A stretch of 64,000 bases of DNA from Candidatus Bathyarchaeota archaeon (GTDB lineage: Archaea; Thermoproteota; Bathyarchaeia; Bathyarchaeales; SOJC01), in NCBI GenBank assembly GCA_026014805.1, contig JAOZHR010000031.1:112351-176350 (forward strand). The letters run 5' to 3'. Of the stretch, positions 1-7,853 are shown in pieces (the first letter of the stretch is position 1; each line of letters begins with the position of its first letter). The notes beneath the pieces are model-generated. The model had not been told where the DNA came from. It saw only the letters and a list, made by a program, of their open reading frames with translations, and did not search any database. The position numbers were made by a program, and so were the translations under genes.

Positions 1-2
1 AC

Positions 3-104
3 TACACGTTGACAAAGAATGGCAGAGAAGAAATGGAAAAAGCTTGCAGATACTTCTGCAGTGCTTTTGGAGAGATTGTCCACGAATATGAGGAGAAACA
101 ATAG
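3..104 (+). CDS. C-terminal end of a transcriptional regulator, cut by the window edge
   Basis: An open frame enters from the left edge and stops at TAG 102-104, giving the last 33 residues of a protein. The visible part begins YTLTKNGREEMEKA, a phrase typical of the wing end and following helix of PadR-like or other winged-helix regulators, and continues as a charged amphipathic helix rich in Glu and Lys. This is a family resemblance only; the DNA-binding part lies outside the window. It runs in the same direction as the radical SAM gene 36 bases downstream. Confidence 0.5.
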   Translation, partial: YTLTKNGREEMEKACRYFCSAFGEIVHEYEEKQ

Positions 105-140
105 AAAAATTTCATGATCAACTTATGTACATGTGGTTCT

Positions 141-884
141 ATGATCATCAAAGAAACCTACGCAAAAACAATCCTATCAAAATCCAAAATCTCAGACTAC
201 ACGATAAACCCATACATCGGCTGTGAACATGGATGCACCTATTGCTATGCACGGTTTATGAAGAGATTCACTGGTCATAAGGAGCCATGGAGTACATTCG
301 TTGATGTGAAAATCAATGCCGCAACTCTACTGAATCGTGAAATAAAAAGGAAACAACCTGGCAGAGTTTGGGTGAGTGGAGTATGCGATCCATATCAACC
401 CATCGAAAAAAAATATCGAATAACCCGGAAGTGTCTTGAAATCCTGTCGAAGCAGGATTGGCCGGTAACAATCCAAACTAAATCTCCTCTTGTGTTGCGT
501 GACTTAGATTTGCTGATGAAATTCAGTGACCTTGAGGCAGGGTTTTCAATAGCTACAGCTGACGAAAATATCAGAAAGATTTTCGAGCCCAACTCACCTA
601 CAATTAGAGAAAGGATTGATACTTTAGAGAAACTACACTATTCAGGTCTTAAAACTTACGCGATGATAGCACCGTTACTCCCAGGAGCTGAAGAATTAGT
701 GACGCTTCTAAGCGATAAAGTTGATCATGTGCTAATCGACAGAATGAACTATCATTATGCTGATTGGGTCTATAAAAAGTATGGACTGGAATATGCGATG
801 ACTGACAGATTCTTCAGAGAGAAGAAAGAAGAACTTGCCAGAGCATTAGAAAGGAAAGAGACTCCTTATCAACTACTATTTTAA
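141..884 (+). CDS. Radical SAM protein, SplB/Rv2578c-like family
   Basis: The protein has 247 residues when started at ATG 141, the position that matches family members beginning with a short beta strand and a conserved SKS(K/G)I turn. An ATG nine codons upstream at 114 would add a poorly conserved leader. The motif GCEHGCTYCYA places C28, C32 and C35 as the CX3CX2C ligands of the SAM-binding [4Fe-4S] cluster. The following region contains a conserved GVCDPYQP segment characteristic of the spore-photoproduct-lyase-like radical SAM group (COG1533). The substrate of these stand-alone archaeal members is unknown, so no reaction is assigned. No dedicated partner gene is adjacent. Confidence 0.85.
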   Translation: MIIKETYAKTILSKSKISDYTINPYIGCEHGCTYCYARFMKRFTGHKEPWSTFVDVKINAATLLNREIKRKQPGRVWVSGVCDPYQPIEKKYRITRKCLEILSKQDWPVTIQTKSPLVLRDLDLLMKFSDLEAGFSIATADENIRKIFEPNSPTIRERIDTLEKLHYSGLKTYAMIAPLLPGAEELVTLLSDKVDHVLIDRMNYHYADWVYKKYGLEYAMTDRFFREKKEELARALERKETPYQLLF

Positions 885-1028
885 CACACCTACAACAGAC
901 TTTCTAATTTATAATTTCTAACTAGAGGAAAAATCTTAGAATCTTCTATCTTTAACTAGGTTAGAAAGTAGAAACTTAGAAACTTCAGGCCATGTAGTTA
1001 ACCTATGTATTTATGCTCTTTTCTGAAG

Positions 1029-1544
1029 CTAACAATGAGAATAGCAAATTAAGTCTCCTTCAATGTTTGGATTGTTCTCAAGGATAATACCTCTTACCTT
1101 AATGAAGTATTCAACTCCCATTTTGTGTTCTCTGATGCCTTTCAAGATATGATTAGCATACTTAGAATTTGTTCTAGGTCTTTCTTCTTTGTTGACAACA
1201 ACATATGTTGTTGCAAGCATCTTCTCTCTTGTGTCATTCAATGCATCATCAAGCCTTATCACAACAAAATCATCGATCCTCTTATAAGACTTTGAATGCG
1301 CCCCTTCAAAACTATCTAGACTCGGCATTTTATCTTCTGGTATCTCAAATAGACAACCAATGACATAATCATCAGCATTAGCTTTTACGACATCAGAAAC
1401 TCCAACTCCATCTTTATTAGTATGGGTGAAAGCCAACTTGTATCCTCTCTTTATTGCTAGCCCAGCAAACCTGGCAGCATCTTTTAGTCTTTGATTAATC
1501 CGCTTTTCATGCATATTGGAACCATACTGCCAGACCTTTACCAT
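1029..1544 (-). CDS. Gamma-glutamylcyclotransferase-like (GGCT/AIG2 fold) protein
   Basis: The 171-residue protein begins with a strand leading into YGSN at residues 7-10, the substrate-binding loop of the gamma-glutamylcyclotransferase-like superfamily. Glu80, in the segment LDSFEG, sits where the family has its catalytic acid. Length is normal for the family. Family members cleave gamma-glutamyl amides to 5-oxoproline or act on gamma-glutamylamines; the exact substrate cannot be told here. The gene is convergent with the radical SAM gene, with about 145 bases between their stops. Confidence 0.75.
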   Translation of the reverse strand: MVKVWQYGSNMHEKRINQRLKDAARFAGLAIKRGYKLAFTHTNKDGVGVSDVVKANADDYVIGCLFEIPEDKMPSLDSFEGAHSKSYKRIDDFVVIRLDDALNDTREKMLATTYVVVNKEERPRTNSKYANHILKGIREHKMGVEYFIKVRGIILENNPNIEGDLICYSHC

Positions 1545-1746
1545 AGCAACATCTCATTATAACATTCGCCTGTGTATGTTAGGCATAAGAGTATTGCTTG
1601 ATATTTGATGCGCACGCGCGAAGCTATAGAAAGCAGAACCCGCTAAGTTTCTCGTTCTAGAAATCCTTAAGCAAAAGGAAGAATTGCGGAATCTATAAAG
1701 CCTCGAGTCAGTCTATACGTTAGAAACTTACGCCAACGGGATTTGT

Positions 1747-2145
1747 ATGAAAATTTTGATTGTGTGCTCGGGAAATGCTTATCGGAGTCCAGTAGCAGAA
1801 GCTTTACTGAAGAAGTCCAAGCCAGAGATCGAGGTAGACTCTGCAGGGACAGATCCAGCAATTCCAATATCTGAAGCTGCAAAAACGTATTTAGCAAAAG
1901 AAAACGCTCAAGAATATCTGAAGCGTGCCCCCGAGAGTTTAGATGAGAAAGAACTTGGGAACTACGATCTTATCGTAGCTATGAAGCCTAAACACAAAGA
2001 AAGTATCTTGAACGTGTGCCCACAATGTGCAAGCAAAATTGTTGTGTGGAACATTGACGATCCGTACTTTTTACCCCATGGATACGCTGGGAAGATATTC
2101 AATCAGATCAAAGATAAGGTTGCAGAGTTGGCCAATTCACTATAA
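1747..2145 (+). CDS. Low-molecular-weight protein-tyrosine phosphatase family protein
   Basis: The 132-residue protein carries the P-loop CSGNAYRSP with nucleophile Cys7 and phosphate-binding Arg13 (CX5R), followed by the SPVAEA helix typical of LMW-PTPs and related arsenate reductases. The DDP at residues 104-106 supplies the general acid Asp105. All three catalytic elements are therefore present. Substrate, phosphotyrosine protein or arsenate, cannot be decided from sequence; the extra Cys91 and Cys94 could allow a thiol relay as in arsenate reductase. It is followed about 105 bases downstream by a SEC-C peptide. Confidence 0.8.
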   Translation: MKILIVCSGNAYRSPVAEALLKKSKPEIEVDSAGTDPAIPISEAAKTYLAKENAQEYLKRAPESLDEKELGNYDLIVAMKPKHKESILNVCPQCASKIVVWNIDDPYFLPHGYAGKIFNQIKDKVAELANSL

Positions 2146-2252
2146 AAAATGGCAAGGGAGCTTGCAACGCATGTTTCATACATTGTGCGCGTGTAAAAAC
2201 GATAGGTTAAAATAGTTTAGAAAATAAACTAGACAGCAAGGTGAAAAACAAA

Positions 2253-2348
2253 ATGTCTTGTTGTGGATCCAAAAAAGCAAAACCCGAACCTGACGATCCA
2301 TGTAAATGTGGAAGCGGAAAGAAGTATAAAGAATGCTGCGGACAATAA
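2253..2348 (+). CDS. 31-residue SEC-C motif zinc-binding peptide
   Basis: A short frame encodes 31 residues ending in PCKCGSGKKYKECCGQ, a complete SEC-C zinc motif (C-X-C-X8-C-C) as found at the C-terminus of bacterial SecA and as a stand-alone domain in many prokaryotic proteins. An AAGGTG ribosome-binding site at 2238-2243 stands nine bases before ATG 2253, supporting translation; an in-frame GTG at 2241 is less likely because it overlaps that site. Nothing beyond the motif is present apart from an N-terminal CC pair. The role is unknown; free SEC-C peptides are thought to bind zinc and mediate protein contacts. Confidence 0.75.
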   Translation: MSCCGSKKAKPEPDDPCKCGSGKKYKECCGQ

Positions 2349-2380
2349 GCATGCAAAAGTAGCCAAGAAACATATCACAC

Positions 2381-2392
2381 CTTTTTTCTTTT
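2381..2392 (+). terminator. T-rich archaeal terminator after the SEC-C gene
   Basis: A run of pyrimidines, almost all T, lies 33 bases after the SEC-C stop. Archaeal RNA polymerase terminates at oligo-T tracts without needing a hairpin. The assignment rests on position and composition only. Confidence 0.4.
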
Positions 2393-2471
2393 AAACACAC
2401 ACCTTATAATCAAAGGCAAACAGCAACTCTAATTATGCTGAGCAAATAATAGAGGGTAAAGTGAACTATCC

Positions 2472-3716
2472 GTGAAGGTCGTTCTCATTATCGCAGATGG
2501 AATGGCGGATGTTCCCCTCAAAGAACTAAACGCCAAAACCCCCTTAGAAGCAGCTGAAAAACCATCCCTCAATCGTGTAGCAGAGTTCGGCATCTGCGGC
2601 ATGATAGATGTCATAGCACCAGGCATTCCTCCAGGAAGCGACACAGCTCACCTTGCCCTACTGGGCTACAATGTAATAGAAGTTTACACTGGAAGGGGAG
2701 CATTAGAAGCAATTGGCTCAGAAATAGACATTCTTCCAAACGACTTAGCTTTTCGATGCAACTTTGCCACTGTCGACGAGGAGTTCAAGGTAATAGACAG
2801 AAGAGCTGGAAGAATAGAGAACGATGATGCAGCGAAGTTGACAGTTGCTATCAAGGAATCACTTCGAGCAGACCCACCCCAAGTAGGTGACGTGCTGTTT
2901 AGAAACACCGTTCAACATCGCGCAATACTGCGCCTTAGCGGGCCAAACCTGTCCATCATGGTTTCTGACACCGATCCCCATAAAACCGGAGTCAAAGTAT
3001 CAAATGCTCGTCCTCTTGAAGGAAGCAGAGAAGCAAAAAACACCGCGGACATTCTAAATAAGCTCACACGTCAATTCCACGAAGCACTGAAAAATCATCC
3101 GGTGAACAAAGAAAGAAAGAAGAAAGGACAACTGCCGGCTAACATGATTCTTTGCAGAGGCGTTGGACAGCTACCTGAGATTGACCCACTTGCCCTCCTT
3201 TATGGGATTCGTCCAGCAGCAATCGCAGCCATGCCTCTTGTAAAAGGTGTTTGTAAAACTGCTGGGATGCGTTTGATTTCGGTTCCAGAAGCTACGGGAA
3301 CGTACGAAACTGATGTCATTGCGAAGGCAAGAGCGGCAGTAAGTGCTTTGCAATCCTACGATTTTGTGCTTGTTCATGTAAAAGCTACAGATCTTGCAAG
3401 CCACGATGGCAAGCCTGAGAAGAAAATAGAGATGATTGAAAAAGTAGATGCATTGGCCGGTCACATCATAAAAAATGTTGATATGGACGAGACGTTGATT
3501 GTGGTGACTGCGGATCATACAACTTCGTCGATAAGGAGGGCGCACAGCGGTGAGCCAGTGCCTGTTGCGATTATGGGACATGGCGTCCGTACAGATGATG
3601 TTAAAGAGTTCGGTGAAAGGGCTTGTGCAAAAGGAGGACTTGGTCGAATCAGAGGGCAAGACTTGATGCCTATACTTGTCAACTTGCTTGGAAAAGCTGA
3701 GATGGCAGGCTCCTAA
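2472..3716 (+). CDS. apgM: 2,3-bisphosphoglycerate-independent phosphoglycerate mutase, archaeal type
   Basis: The 414-residue protein interconverts 3- and 2-phosphoglycerate in glycolysis and gluconeogenesis. It belongs to the alkaline phosphatase superfamily. The N-terminal IADGMAD gives metal ligand Asp9, the PPGSDTAHLALLG segment carries the phosphorylated Ser56, and the C-terminal TADHTT segment supplies further metal ligands. The length matches archaeal ApgM rather than the longer bacterial GpmI. The start is GTG 2472, preceded by a GAGGG site at about 2452. The gene is convergent with the NAD-kinase-like gene, two bases apart. Confidence 0.93.
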   Translation: MKVVLIIADGMADVPLKELNAKTPLEAAEKPSLNRVAEFGICGMIDVIAPGIPPGSDTAHLALLGYNVIEVYTGRGALEAIGSEIDILPNDLAFRCNFATVDEEFKVIDRRAGRIENDDAAKLTVAIKESLRADPPQVGDVLFRNTVQHRAILRLSGPNLSIMVSDTDPHKTGVKVSNARPLEGSREAKNTADILNKLTRQFHEALKNHPVNKERKKKGQLPANMILCRGVGQLPEIDPLALLYGIRPAAIAAMPLVKGVCKTAGMRLISVPEATGTYETDVIAKARAAVSALQSYDFVLVHVKATDLASHDGKPEKKIEMIEKVDALAGHIIKNVDMDETLIVVTADHTTSSIRRAHSGEPVPVAIMGHGVRTDDVKEFGERACAKGGLGRIRGQDLMPILVNLLGKAEMAGS

Positions 3717-3718
3717 TT

Positions 3719-4837
3719 TTATCTGATCCGTAATAGTCTCCATTCGCGATAGTCTGTCGCTACTTTTATGTATCCTCTGAGCATCTTATCCACTTGTGCA
3801 TCACCTGTGTCGACTCTCAAAACTCCTCCTTCAATGCTTCGAATTTTGCTTCTGGTCGCCAACACGATAATCTTCTCTTTTTCAACAAGTCTAATAATTC
3901 TCGGACTAATCTGCTGATTACCTCGCCCGAACAAGATTCCTTGTCTCCCAATCGGGGAAACAACAATCCACGTGCTCTGCCAATCGTCTATTTCTTTCAT
4001 CAATATCCGCTCGTTAACATCCTTTACCACTCTGCCTTCGTGGTAGATGTCAACTCCAAGGAGAGTTTTTTCCACCCCCAGAAAGTCCGCTACACATTTT
4101 ATGGTGGTGCCGGGGCCGAGGATACATGTGGCTTCAGGGCCAATCTCTTCAACTATGAAACGAGCGACAGCTAGTTGATTTTCATGTTCATCTAACGTCT
4201 CTGGCGATACCTGTTTGCTTCCTTGAATGCGCATAGGCAAGAAAGGACCTTTTAGAAAGCCATAGAGCCGAATGTTGAAACGGTCGCTTCTGATGACTGC
4301 CTCATCTGCGTCCATTATCTCAAAGTCTGCAAGTTGGGCTTCTTCTTTGAGAAAGGCCTCAATGATGTAGGCTGCATCTTCAGGATTGATAGCAAATATT
4401 CCGCTATACATTTTCACGCCAGACGGAATACCCAGAACCGGTACGGAGCCTAAACCGGATAACGCGTCTAGAACGTCTCTTGCCGTGCCATCGCCGCCTA
4501 CGAAAAGAATGAGGTTGACCTTGCACTCAGCCATCAACCTTACCGCCTTTTTGGTGTCTTCTGCTGTTGTTCTGGTTGTTATTTTCATTGGCAATATGTC
4601 AGCTTCCAGACTCGTAGAATGAATCACTTCTTCGCCCATTGTGGCTGGGCATGTTACTAATTGGATTCTCTGATTTAGTCCAAGTTCTTTCAGTTTTTTC
4701 AAAAACTCTATTCCTCTTTCAGTGGCAATAGGTTTCGCTCCCATCTCAACGGCTTTTTCGAAGACGCCGTCTGTCCCTTTTAATCCGACTTTTCCACCCA
4801 TGCCTGCAATGGGGTTTATAAGAAAACCTATTCTCAT
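3719..4837 (-). CDS. ATP-NAD/polyphosphate kinase family protein (COG3199)
   Basis: With ATG 4837 the protein has 372 residues and starts MRIGFLINPIAGMGG, the glycine-rich first strand typical of this family. A TTG at 4861 would add eight residues. The GGDGT motif at residues 114-118 is the diagnostic ATP/NAD-kinase loop, followed by the GIPSGVKMYSG substrate loop. COG3199 proteins are longer than canonical NAD kinases and their precise substrate is uncertain. The gene is convergent with apgM. Confidence 0.85.
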   Translation of the reverse strand: MRIGFLINPIAGMGGKVGLKGTDGVFEKAVEMGAKPIATERGIEFLKKLKELGLNQRIQLVTCPATMGEEVIHSTSLEADILPMKITTRTTAEDTKKAVRLMAECKVNLILFVGGDGTARDVLDALSGLGSVPVLGIPSGVKMYSGIFAINPEDAAYIIEAFLKEEAQLADFEIMDADEAVIRSDRFNIRLYGFLKGPFLPMRIQGSKQVSPETLDEHENQLAVARFIVEEIGPEATCILGPGTTIKCVADFLGVEKTLLGVDIYHEGRVVKDVNERILMKEIDDWQSTWIVVSPIGRQGILFGRGNQQISPRIIRLVEKEKIIVLATRSKIRSIEGGVLRVDTGDAQVDKMLRGYIKVATDYREWRLLRIR

Positions 4838-5013
4838 AATACGTCTTTTATCAAGACCCAAATATTAATGCATGCACATCTTGTTGAACTGTGGTTCGGG
4901 CTTGTTCTTCTATGAACTCCGCGAAATGCAAGCATAAGAATAGTCTAGGGCTTCTTCAACCATAGACGCGCTTGAAAGCCTTCTCCGTCAGTACATGCAT
5001 GCATGCAGATTGA

Positions 5014-5108
5014 TAAAAACCAAACCAACAACCAAACCAACGTCTCTAACTAACGGTTCTGGAGTGGAAAGGGGATTTGGTTTTATTTGTTGTTGGTTGA
5101 TTTTTTAA
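5014..5108. repeat. Imperfect AC-rich/GT-rich inverted repeat
   Basis: The stretch 5014-5038 is made of AAACCAACAACC-type units. It is mirrored by a GGTTTTATTTGTTGTTGG-type stretch at 5081-5099, followed by a T6 run. The two arms share a CCAACAAC/GTTGTTGG core and could form a long imperfect hairpin whose 3' arm leads into oligo-T, resembling a terminator or processing signal. It sits in a roughly 490-base gene-free region between the NAD-kinase-like gene and the small genes at 5330. Confidence 0.4.
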
Positions 5109-5194
5109 AGGGTAAAGGAGTGTAGTGGGGTTTGGTGGCTTAAAGCCTCAATTGATGGAAATATCATGGTGTCTACGTAGTTCCTAATTTGGAG

Positions 5195-5213
5195 CATACG
5201 GTTTAACCGTATG
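5195..5213. promoter_or_regulatory. 19-bp perfect palindrome upstream of a TATA-like box
   Basis: CATACGGTT-T-AACCGTATG is a perfect dyad with nine-base arms. It stands about 22 bases upstream of a TATA-like AGTATATA at 5235-5242. This is the position expected for an activator or repressor site controlling the small genes that begin at 5330. The same palindrome was not noticed elsewhere in the window. Confidence 0.5.
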
Positions 5214-5329
5214 TTAACTTACTAAAAACGCACAAGTATATAGGAGAGAGACATAAGAGATGCATGCGAAGGCTCGGGCTGAGAGATGGAGAATAAAACG
5301 AGAAAGAGAACTTGAAGGAGAAATTAGTA

Positions 5330-5482
5330 ATGCCAATAAAAGTATCCCAAGGTAAGCCCCGATTCACAATCTACATATATGACAATGAACACCGAGGCAA
5401 AAAACACATCCTGCAAGTACATGCGGACGATAAAACTGCGCTTGTAGATGTCGCAAGAATGATAGAGGATGCACTAGCATGA
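5330..5482 (+). CDS. Small protein of unknown function (50 residues)
   Basis: ATG 5330 is preceded by GAAGGAG at 5314-5320 with nine bases of spacing, a strong ribosome-binding site. The product has 50 residues, with an N-terminal beta-like RFTIYIYD segment and a C-terminal helix ending IEDALA. This composition looks like a compact soluble alpha/beta protein. I recognise no family. A palindrome and TATA-like box lie upstream, and the stop overlaps the ATG of the next possible gene in ATGA. Confidence 0.55.
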   Translation: MPIKVSQGKPRFTIYIYDNEHRGKKHILQVHADDKTALVDVARMIEDALA

Positions 5483-5655
5483 AAACCACTGAGTATTTCC
5501 TGTTAGATAGGCAAGGAAAAATCAATGCGCGCGCGTGCAAACAAGCTAAAGAGACGACATGGAAACGGGAAATGCGATGGTTGTGCTTTTCTATGTTAGC
5601 AGTGGAGCTGTCTCCCGATTTCCCCGCGAACTCCCTTTTTTCTTTTTTCAACTGA
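5479..5655 (+). CDS. Possible small protein, translationally coupled to the preceding one
   Basis: A 58-codon frame begins at ATG 5479, overlapping the stop of the preceding small gene by four bases (ATGA), the usual arrangement for coupled translation in this genome. The N-terminal half is charged (MKTTEYFLLDRQGKIN) and the C-terminal half is more hydrophobic. It runs through an alternating CG tract at 5525-5539. No family is recognised. It may be a chance frame. Confidence 0.25.
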   Translation: MKTTEYFLLDRQGKINARACKQAKETTWKREMRWLCFSMLAVELSPDFPANSLFSFFN

Positions 5656-5714
5656 CCATCAATATCCGCTGATACCAAAGCCTATATCAAACCACAACAA
5701 AACGATCAGTTGAG

Positions 5715-6290
5715 ATGCATCGCCCTAAGCTTTCGAGAAGGCAAATCAAAATTCTCGTGTGTGTATCAATAATCGCGGCTGTCGTTATAGCGTTTTTCTA
5801 TGGCTCTTGGCTTAATTTCCAGACGTACTACTTGGGCGTAATGAAAGACCTGAACAGTTCTGAAACCAAAGCATACATGCGCAATAAGATCAATGGATCC
5901 CACAACTTTATTGAACTTCTGAACTGGACAAGTCAGAATCTCAATTGGTCCGAGGAGAGCTTTACGCGATACTCTAAGCCTCAACAGATTCTGAACCAAG
6001 GGAAAGGCAGATGTGGAGAATTCACTATTGTTTATATAGCTGCCTGTTTGGCGTTTGGCTATGAGGCCAGAATCGTTGTTTCCCGGCAATTCTATCAGAT
6101 TGGTCACGGTTTTCATACATGGGCGGAAGTGAAATTGGATGGCGTTTGGACTCACGTCGATCCCAGTCCTACAGCTTTCTGGAATGACACTTCACGTTAC
6201 AGAAGCTGGAATTGGGGACCAAGAATCACACTGAACGTTTTTGCTTTTGAAGATGGCCAAATTGAAGATGTCACTTCACGATACAGATAA
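5715..6290 (+). CDS. Membrane-anchored transglutaminase-like (papain-fold) protein
   Basis: The 191-residue protein has one N-terminal membrane segment (about residues 12-30) after a basic start, which predicts an anchored domain outside the cell. The rest is a transglutaminase-like core. Cys100 lies in GRCGEFT, His134 in GFHTWAEV and Asp149 in THVDPS, so the full Cys-His-Asp triad is present. Such domains may be proteases, peptide N-glycanase-like enzymes or cross-linkers; the substrate is unknown. The gene is monocistronic, and T-rich sequence at 6301-6312 probably terminates it. Confidence 0.8.
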   Translation: MHRPKLSRRQIKILVCVSIIAAVVIAFFYGSWLNFQTYYLGVMKDLNSSETKAYMRNKINGSHNFIELLNWTSQNLNWSEESFTRYSKPQQILNQGKGRCGEFTIVYIAACLAFGYEARIVVSRQFYQIGHGFHTWAEVKLDGVWTHVDPSPTAFWNDTSRYRSWNWGPRITLNVFAFEDGQIEDVTSRYR

Positions 6291-6364
6291 GCAAACGCAA
6301 CTCTCTTTTTTCTAAAAACTGTTAGTAAACGGGCACTCATATGCATGCATGCAAATTCAGAAAA

Positions 6365-6535
6365 CCAGACATGGACGCTTGTGGCATCGGGGAACAGACC
6401 AAAGGGTGCTTAGGACTCGTAGGAGCTCAGGCGCAGTCCCATATTCTCCGCAGAAGCCTCGAAACGCAGGGTTCGAGCGCGTAAGAGGGAGAGCGAGCCA
6501 ACACCAGGGGATATCCACACCCGATTCAAATTGAA
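6365..6535. ncRNA. GC-rich block, candidate structured RNA
   Basis: Within a 550-base gene-free region this stretch is visibly richer in G+C than its flanks and contains several short self-complementary elements. CTCGAA (6458-6463) pairs with TTCGAG (6472-6477) around an eight-base loop that holds a T-arm-like GGGTTCGAG. GGACT near 6414 can pair with AGTCC near 6435. A GC-rich island in an AT-biased archaeon often marks structured RNA. No known RNA (SRP, RNase P, complete tRNA) could be recognised by eye and the strand is unknown. Confidence 0.3.
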
Positions 6536-6556
6536 CACATGAATTAAAAGGTTGAA

Positions 6557-6576
6557 CAACCGTTTTTCAACGGTTG
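6557..6576. repeat. Perfect 8-bp hairpin
   Basis: CAACCGTT and AACGGTTG face each other around a TTTC loop. It lies in the gap between the transglutaminase-like gene and the pyruvate-kinase-domain gene, directly downstream of the GC-rich block. It could close a structured transcript or be a protein-binding site. No T-run follows on the plus strand. Confidence 0.35.
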
Positions 6577-6761
6577 AAAAATCCTGAATTTCCCATGATT
6601 TTCTTAAATGATGGTGCACTGTTCAGAACAAAGCTTTGAATTGATGAAGAAATACATAGATATTCCTGACAAAAATCAGAAACTAGGAATCTAGAATCAA
6701 ATTTCAGTTCTGGAGAAGTGAAACTAATATGCACAAATTATGAGACTTGCCTAAAAGTGGC

Positions 6762-6799
6762 GGGCCCGTGGGTACTCGAAACGAATTTGTAGCGGGTCC
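6762..6799 (-). terminator. 7-bp GC-rich stem-loop after the pyruvate-kinase-domain gene
   Basis: GGGCCCG (6762-6768) pairs with CGGGTCC (6793-6799) through seven base pairs including one G-U, around 24 bases. On the minus strand it lies 45 bases beyond the stop of the gene ending at 6844 and is followed by CACTTTTAGG, so a transcription end is possible. The stem also resembles a tRNA acceptor with the middle missing, but no D or anticodon arm fits. Confidence 0.25.
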
Positions 6800-6843
6800 T
6801 TCCTTAGAAGCTTACACACCATTAACGAGCGCGTGCTCTCTGT

Positions 6844-7428
6844 CTAGAGCTGGCAGGGTTTAGCGATAATCTCCTTGATCACCGTGTCAAAGAGTCTATG
6901 TGAGTTTGCAGGCTTGATGACAACAGCAGTATCTGCACCCCTTCCTGAACCAGCAATCGCTATCACGTCTTTATCTGCAGGAATTACTCCAGCATCCGTG
7001 GCCATCGCAACGATCTCAACTGCTACTTTCGTTCCCTGACCAAACATCCGCAACGTCTGCGCTATAATGCCCACAGGAAACATCGTATCAAACTTGGCTT
7101 GTATAGCTCTATTTACCCCTGAGAAAGCATGCGTAGCTATCACTATTTTGCCTCCACTCGCTCTAATCTTCTCTTGAATTTCGTTGATAAGTTCTTGTAC
7201 GCCGGGTTCCTTGAGACCCGTAACATGGGGTACTACTACAACGCTGTTACCCTTGAAAACCTCGAGTGCTTTAACCGCTGTATTGCCTCTTGTGCTGGCC
7301 ACTACTATATGCTTAATGCCAAGCTCATCAGCACGAATCTTCGCTTCTTTAAGCGTTTCATCTGTATTAACCTCTCCAGGACCAGGGAAGTATAGAACAG
7401 ACTTTTTCAAATACAAACACCAACACAT
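6844..7428 (-). CDS. Stand-alone pyruvate kinase alpha/beta (C-terminal) domain protein
   Basis: The protein has about 194 residues from ATG 7428. Family members begin near the KKSVLYFPGPG segment, so a TTG at 7410 preceded by GGTG is an alternative start. The core HIVVASTRGNTAVKALE and the later IAGSGRGADTAVVIKP are typical of the pyruvate kinase C-terminal domain, here without the catalytic barrel. Such isolated domains occur widely in archaea and some bacteria; their role is unproved, though binding of a phosphorylated effector is plausible. The transcription unit appears monocistronic. Confidence 0.75.
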   Translation of the reverse strand: MCWCLYLKKSVLYFPGPGEVNTDETLKEAKIRADELGIKHIVVASTRGNTAVKALEVFKGNSVVVVPHVTGLKEPGVQELINEIQEKIRASGGKIVIATHAFSGVNRAIQAKFDTMFPVGIIAQTLRMFGQGTKVAVEIVAMATDAGVIPADKDVIAIAGSGRGADTAVVIKPANSHRLFDTVIKEIIAKPCQL

Positions 7429-7476
7429 AGAATGTGACACATACTTATATCGATTCACCGTATGCATGCATCCACT

Positions 7477-7507
7477 GTGAGGAGGGATTCAAATCCCACC
7501 CTCTCAC
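7477..7507 (+). other. tRNA 3'-end-like fragment
   Basis: A 31-base element has outer arms GTGAG/CTCAC and an inner GGGATTCAAATCCC that resembles a T-arm followed by an acceptor strand. No upstream D or anticodon arm fits, and the T-loop would have eight bases, so it is not a complete tRNA. It may be a tRNA remnant of the kind left at integration sites, or simply a hairpin. A similar fragment lies at 13866-13900. Confidence 0.25.
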
Positions 7508-7619
7508 TTTTCAGGCAAAGCTCATGATTTGTGCATATGGACGATTCCTCGTCGAACCAAAAAGCAATGTCTGGACGTCTCTTAGGCTTAGGCGGCATCT
7601 CACTAGAAAAAGGGTGTGA

Positions 7620-7639
7620 AATTAATCCCGGGATTAATT
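7620..7639. repeat. 20-bp perfect palindrome AATTAATCCCGGGATTAATT
   Basis: Two ten-base arms meet without a spacer and are followed by a C-rich tract (CCCCCCTCCCCCCC). The element is about 215 bases upstream of the threonine dehydrogenase start, too far for a simple operator but possible as a binding site or recombination end. The rest of the 7429-7853 gap holds the tRNA-like fragment and no convincing gene. Confidence 0.45.
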
Positions 7640-7853
7640 ACCCCCCTCCCCCCCTGCATGTATGTATGCCTCAAGGGAGCCCGCACGGAGCTGGATGAAG
7701 CAACCGAAAATAAACGTGGATTTAATTTCAAACGGCCCATGTTACATATGATTTTGCAAAGCTTGTTTTAGATAAGTTTTTTAGCATAAAAGCTAAATGG
7801 ATTATTTCTCTCAAGCTTATGCCAGCTTGTATGCATACGGAGAGATGAAGAAT

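Noticed and set aside
5260..5355. A 31-codon plus-strand frame starting at ATG 5260
   Set aside because: It begins at or before the expected transcript start given the TATA box at 5236, has no ribosome-binding site and is merely Arg/Glu-rich leader sequence overlapping the real start at 5330.
6365..6535. A complete tRNA, SRP RNA or RNase P RNA in the GC-rich block
   Set aside because: A T-arm-like GGGTTCGAG is present, but no cloverleaf closes and none of the conserved SRP or RNase P segments could be seen.
6762..6799. A tRNA with acceptor GGGCCCG/CGGGTCC
   Set aside because: Only 24 bases lie between the strands, too few for any tRNA; kept only as a stem-loop.
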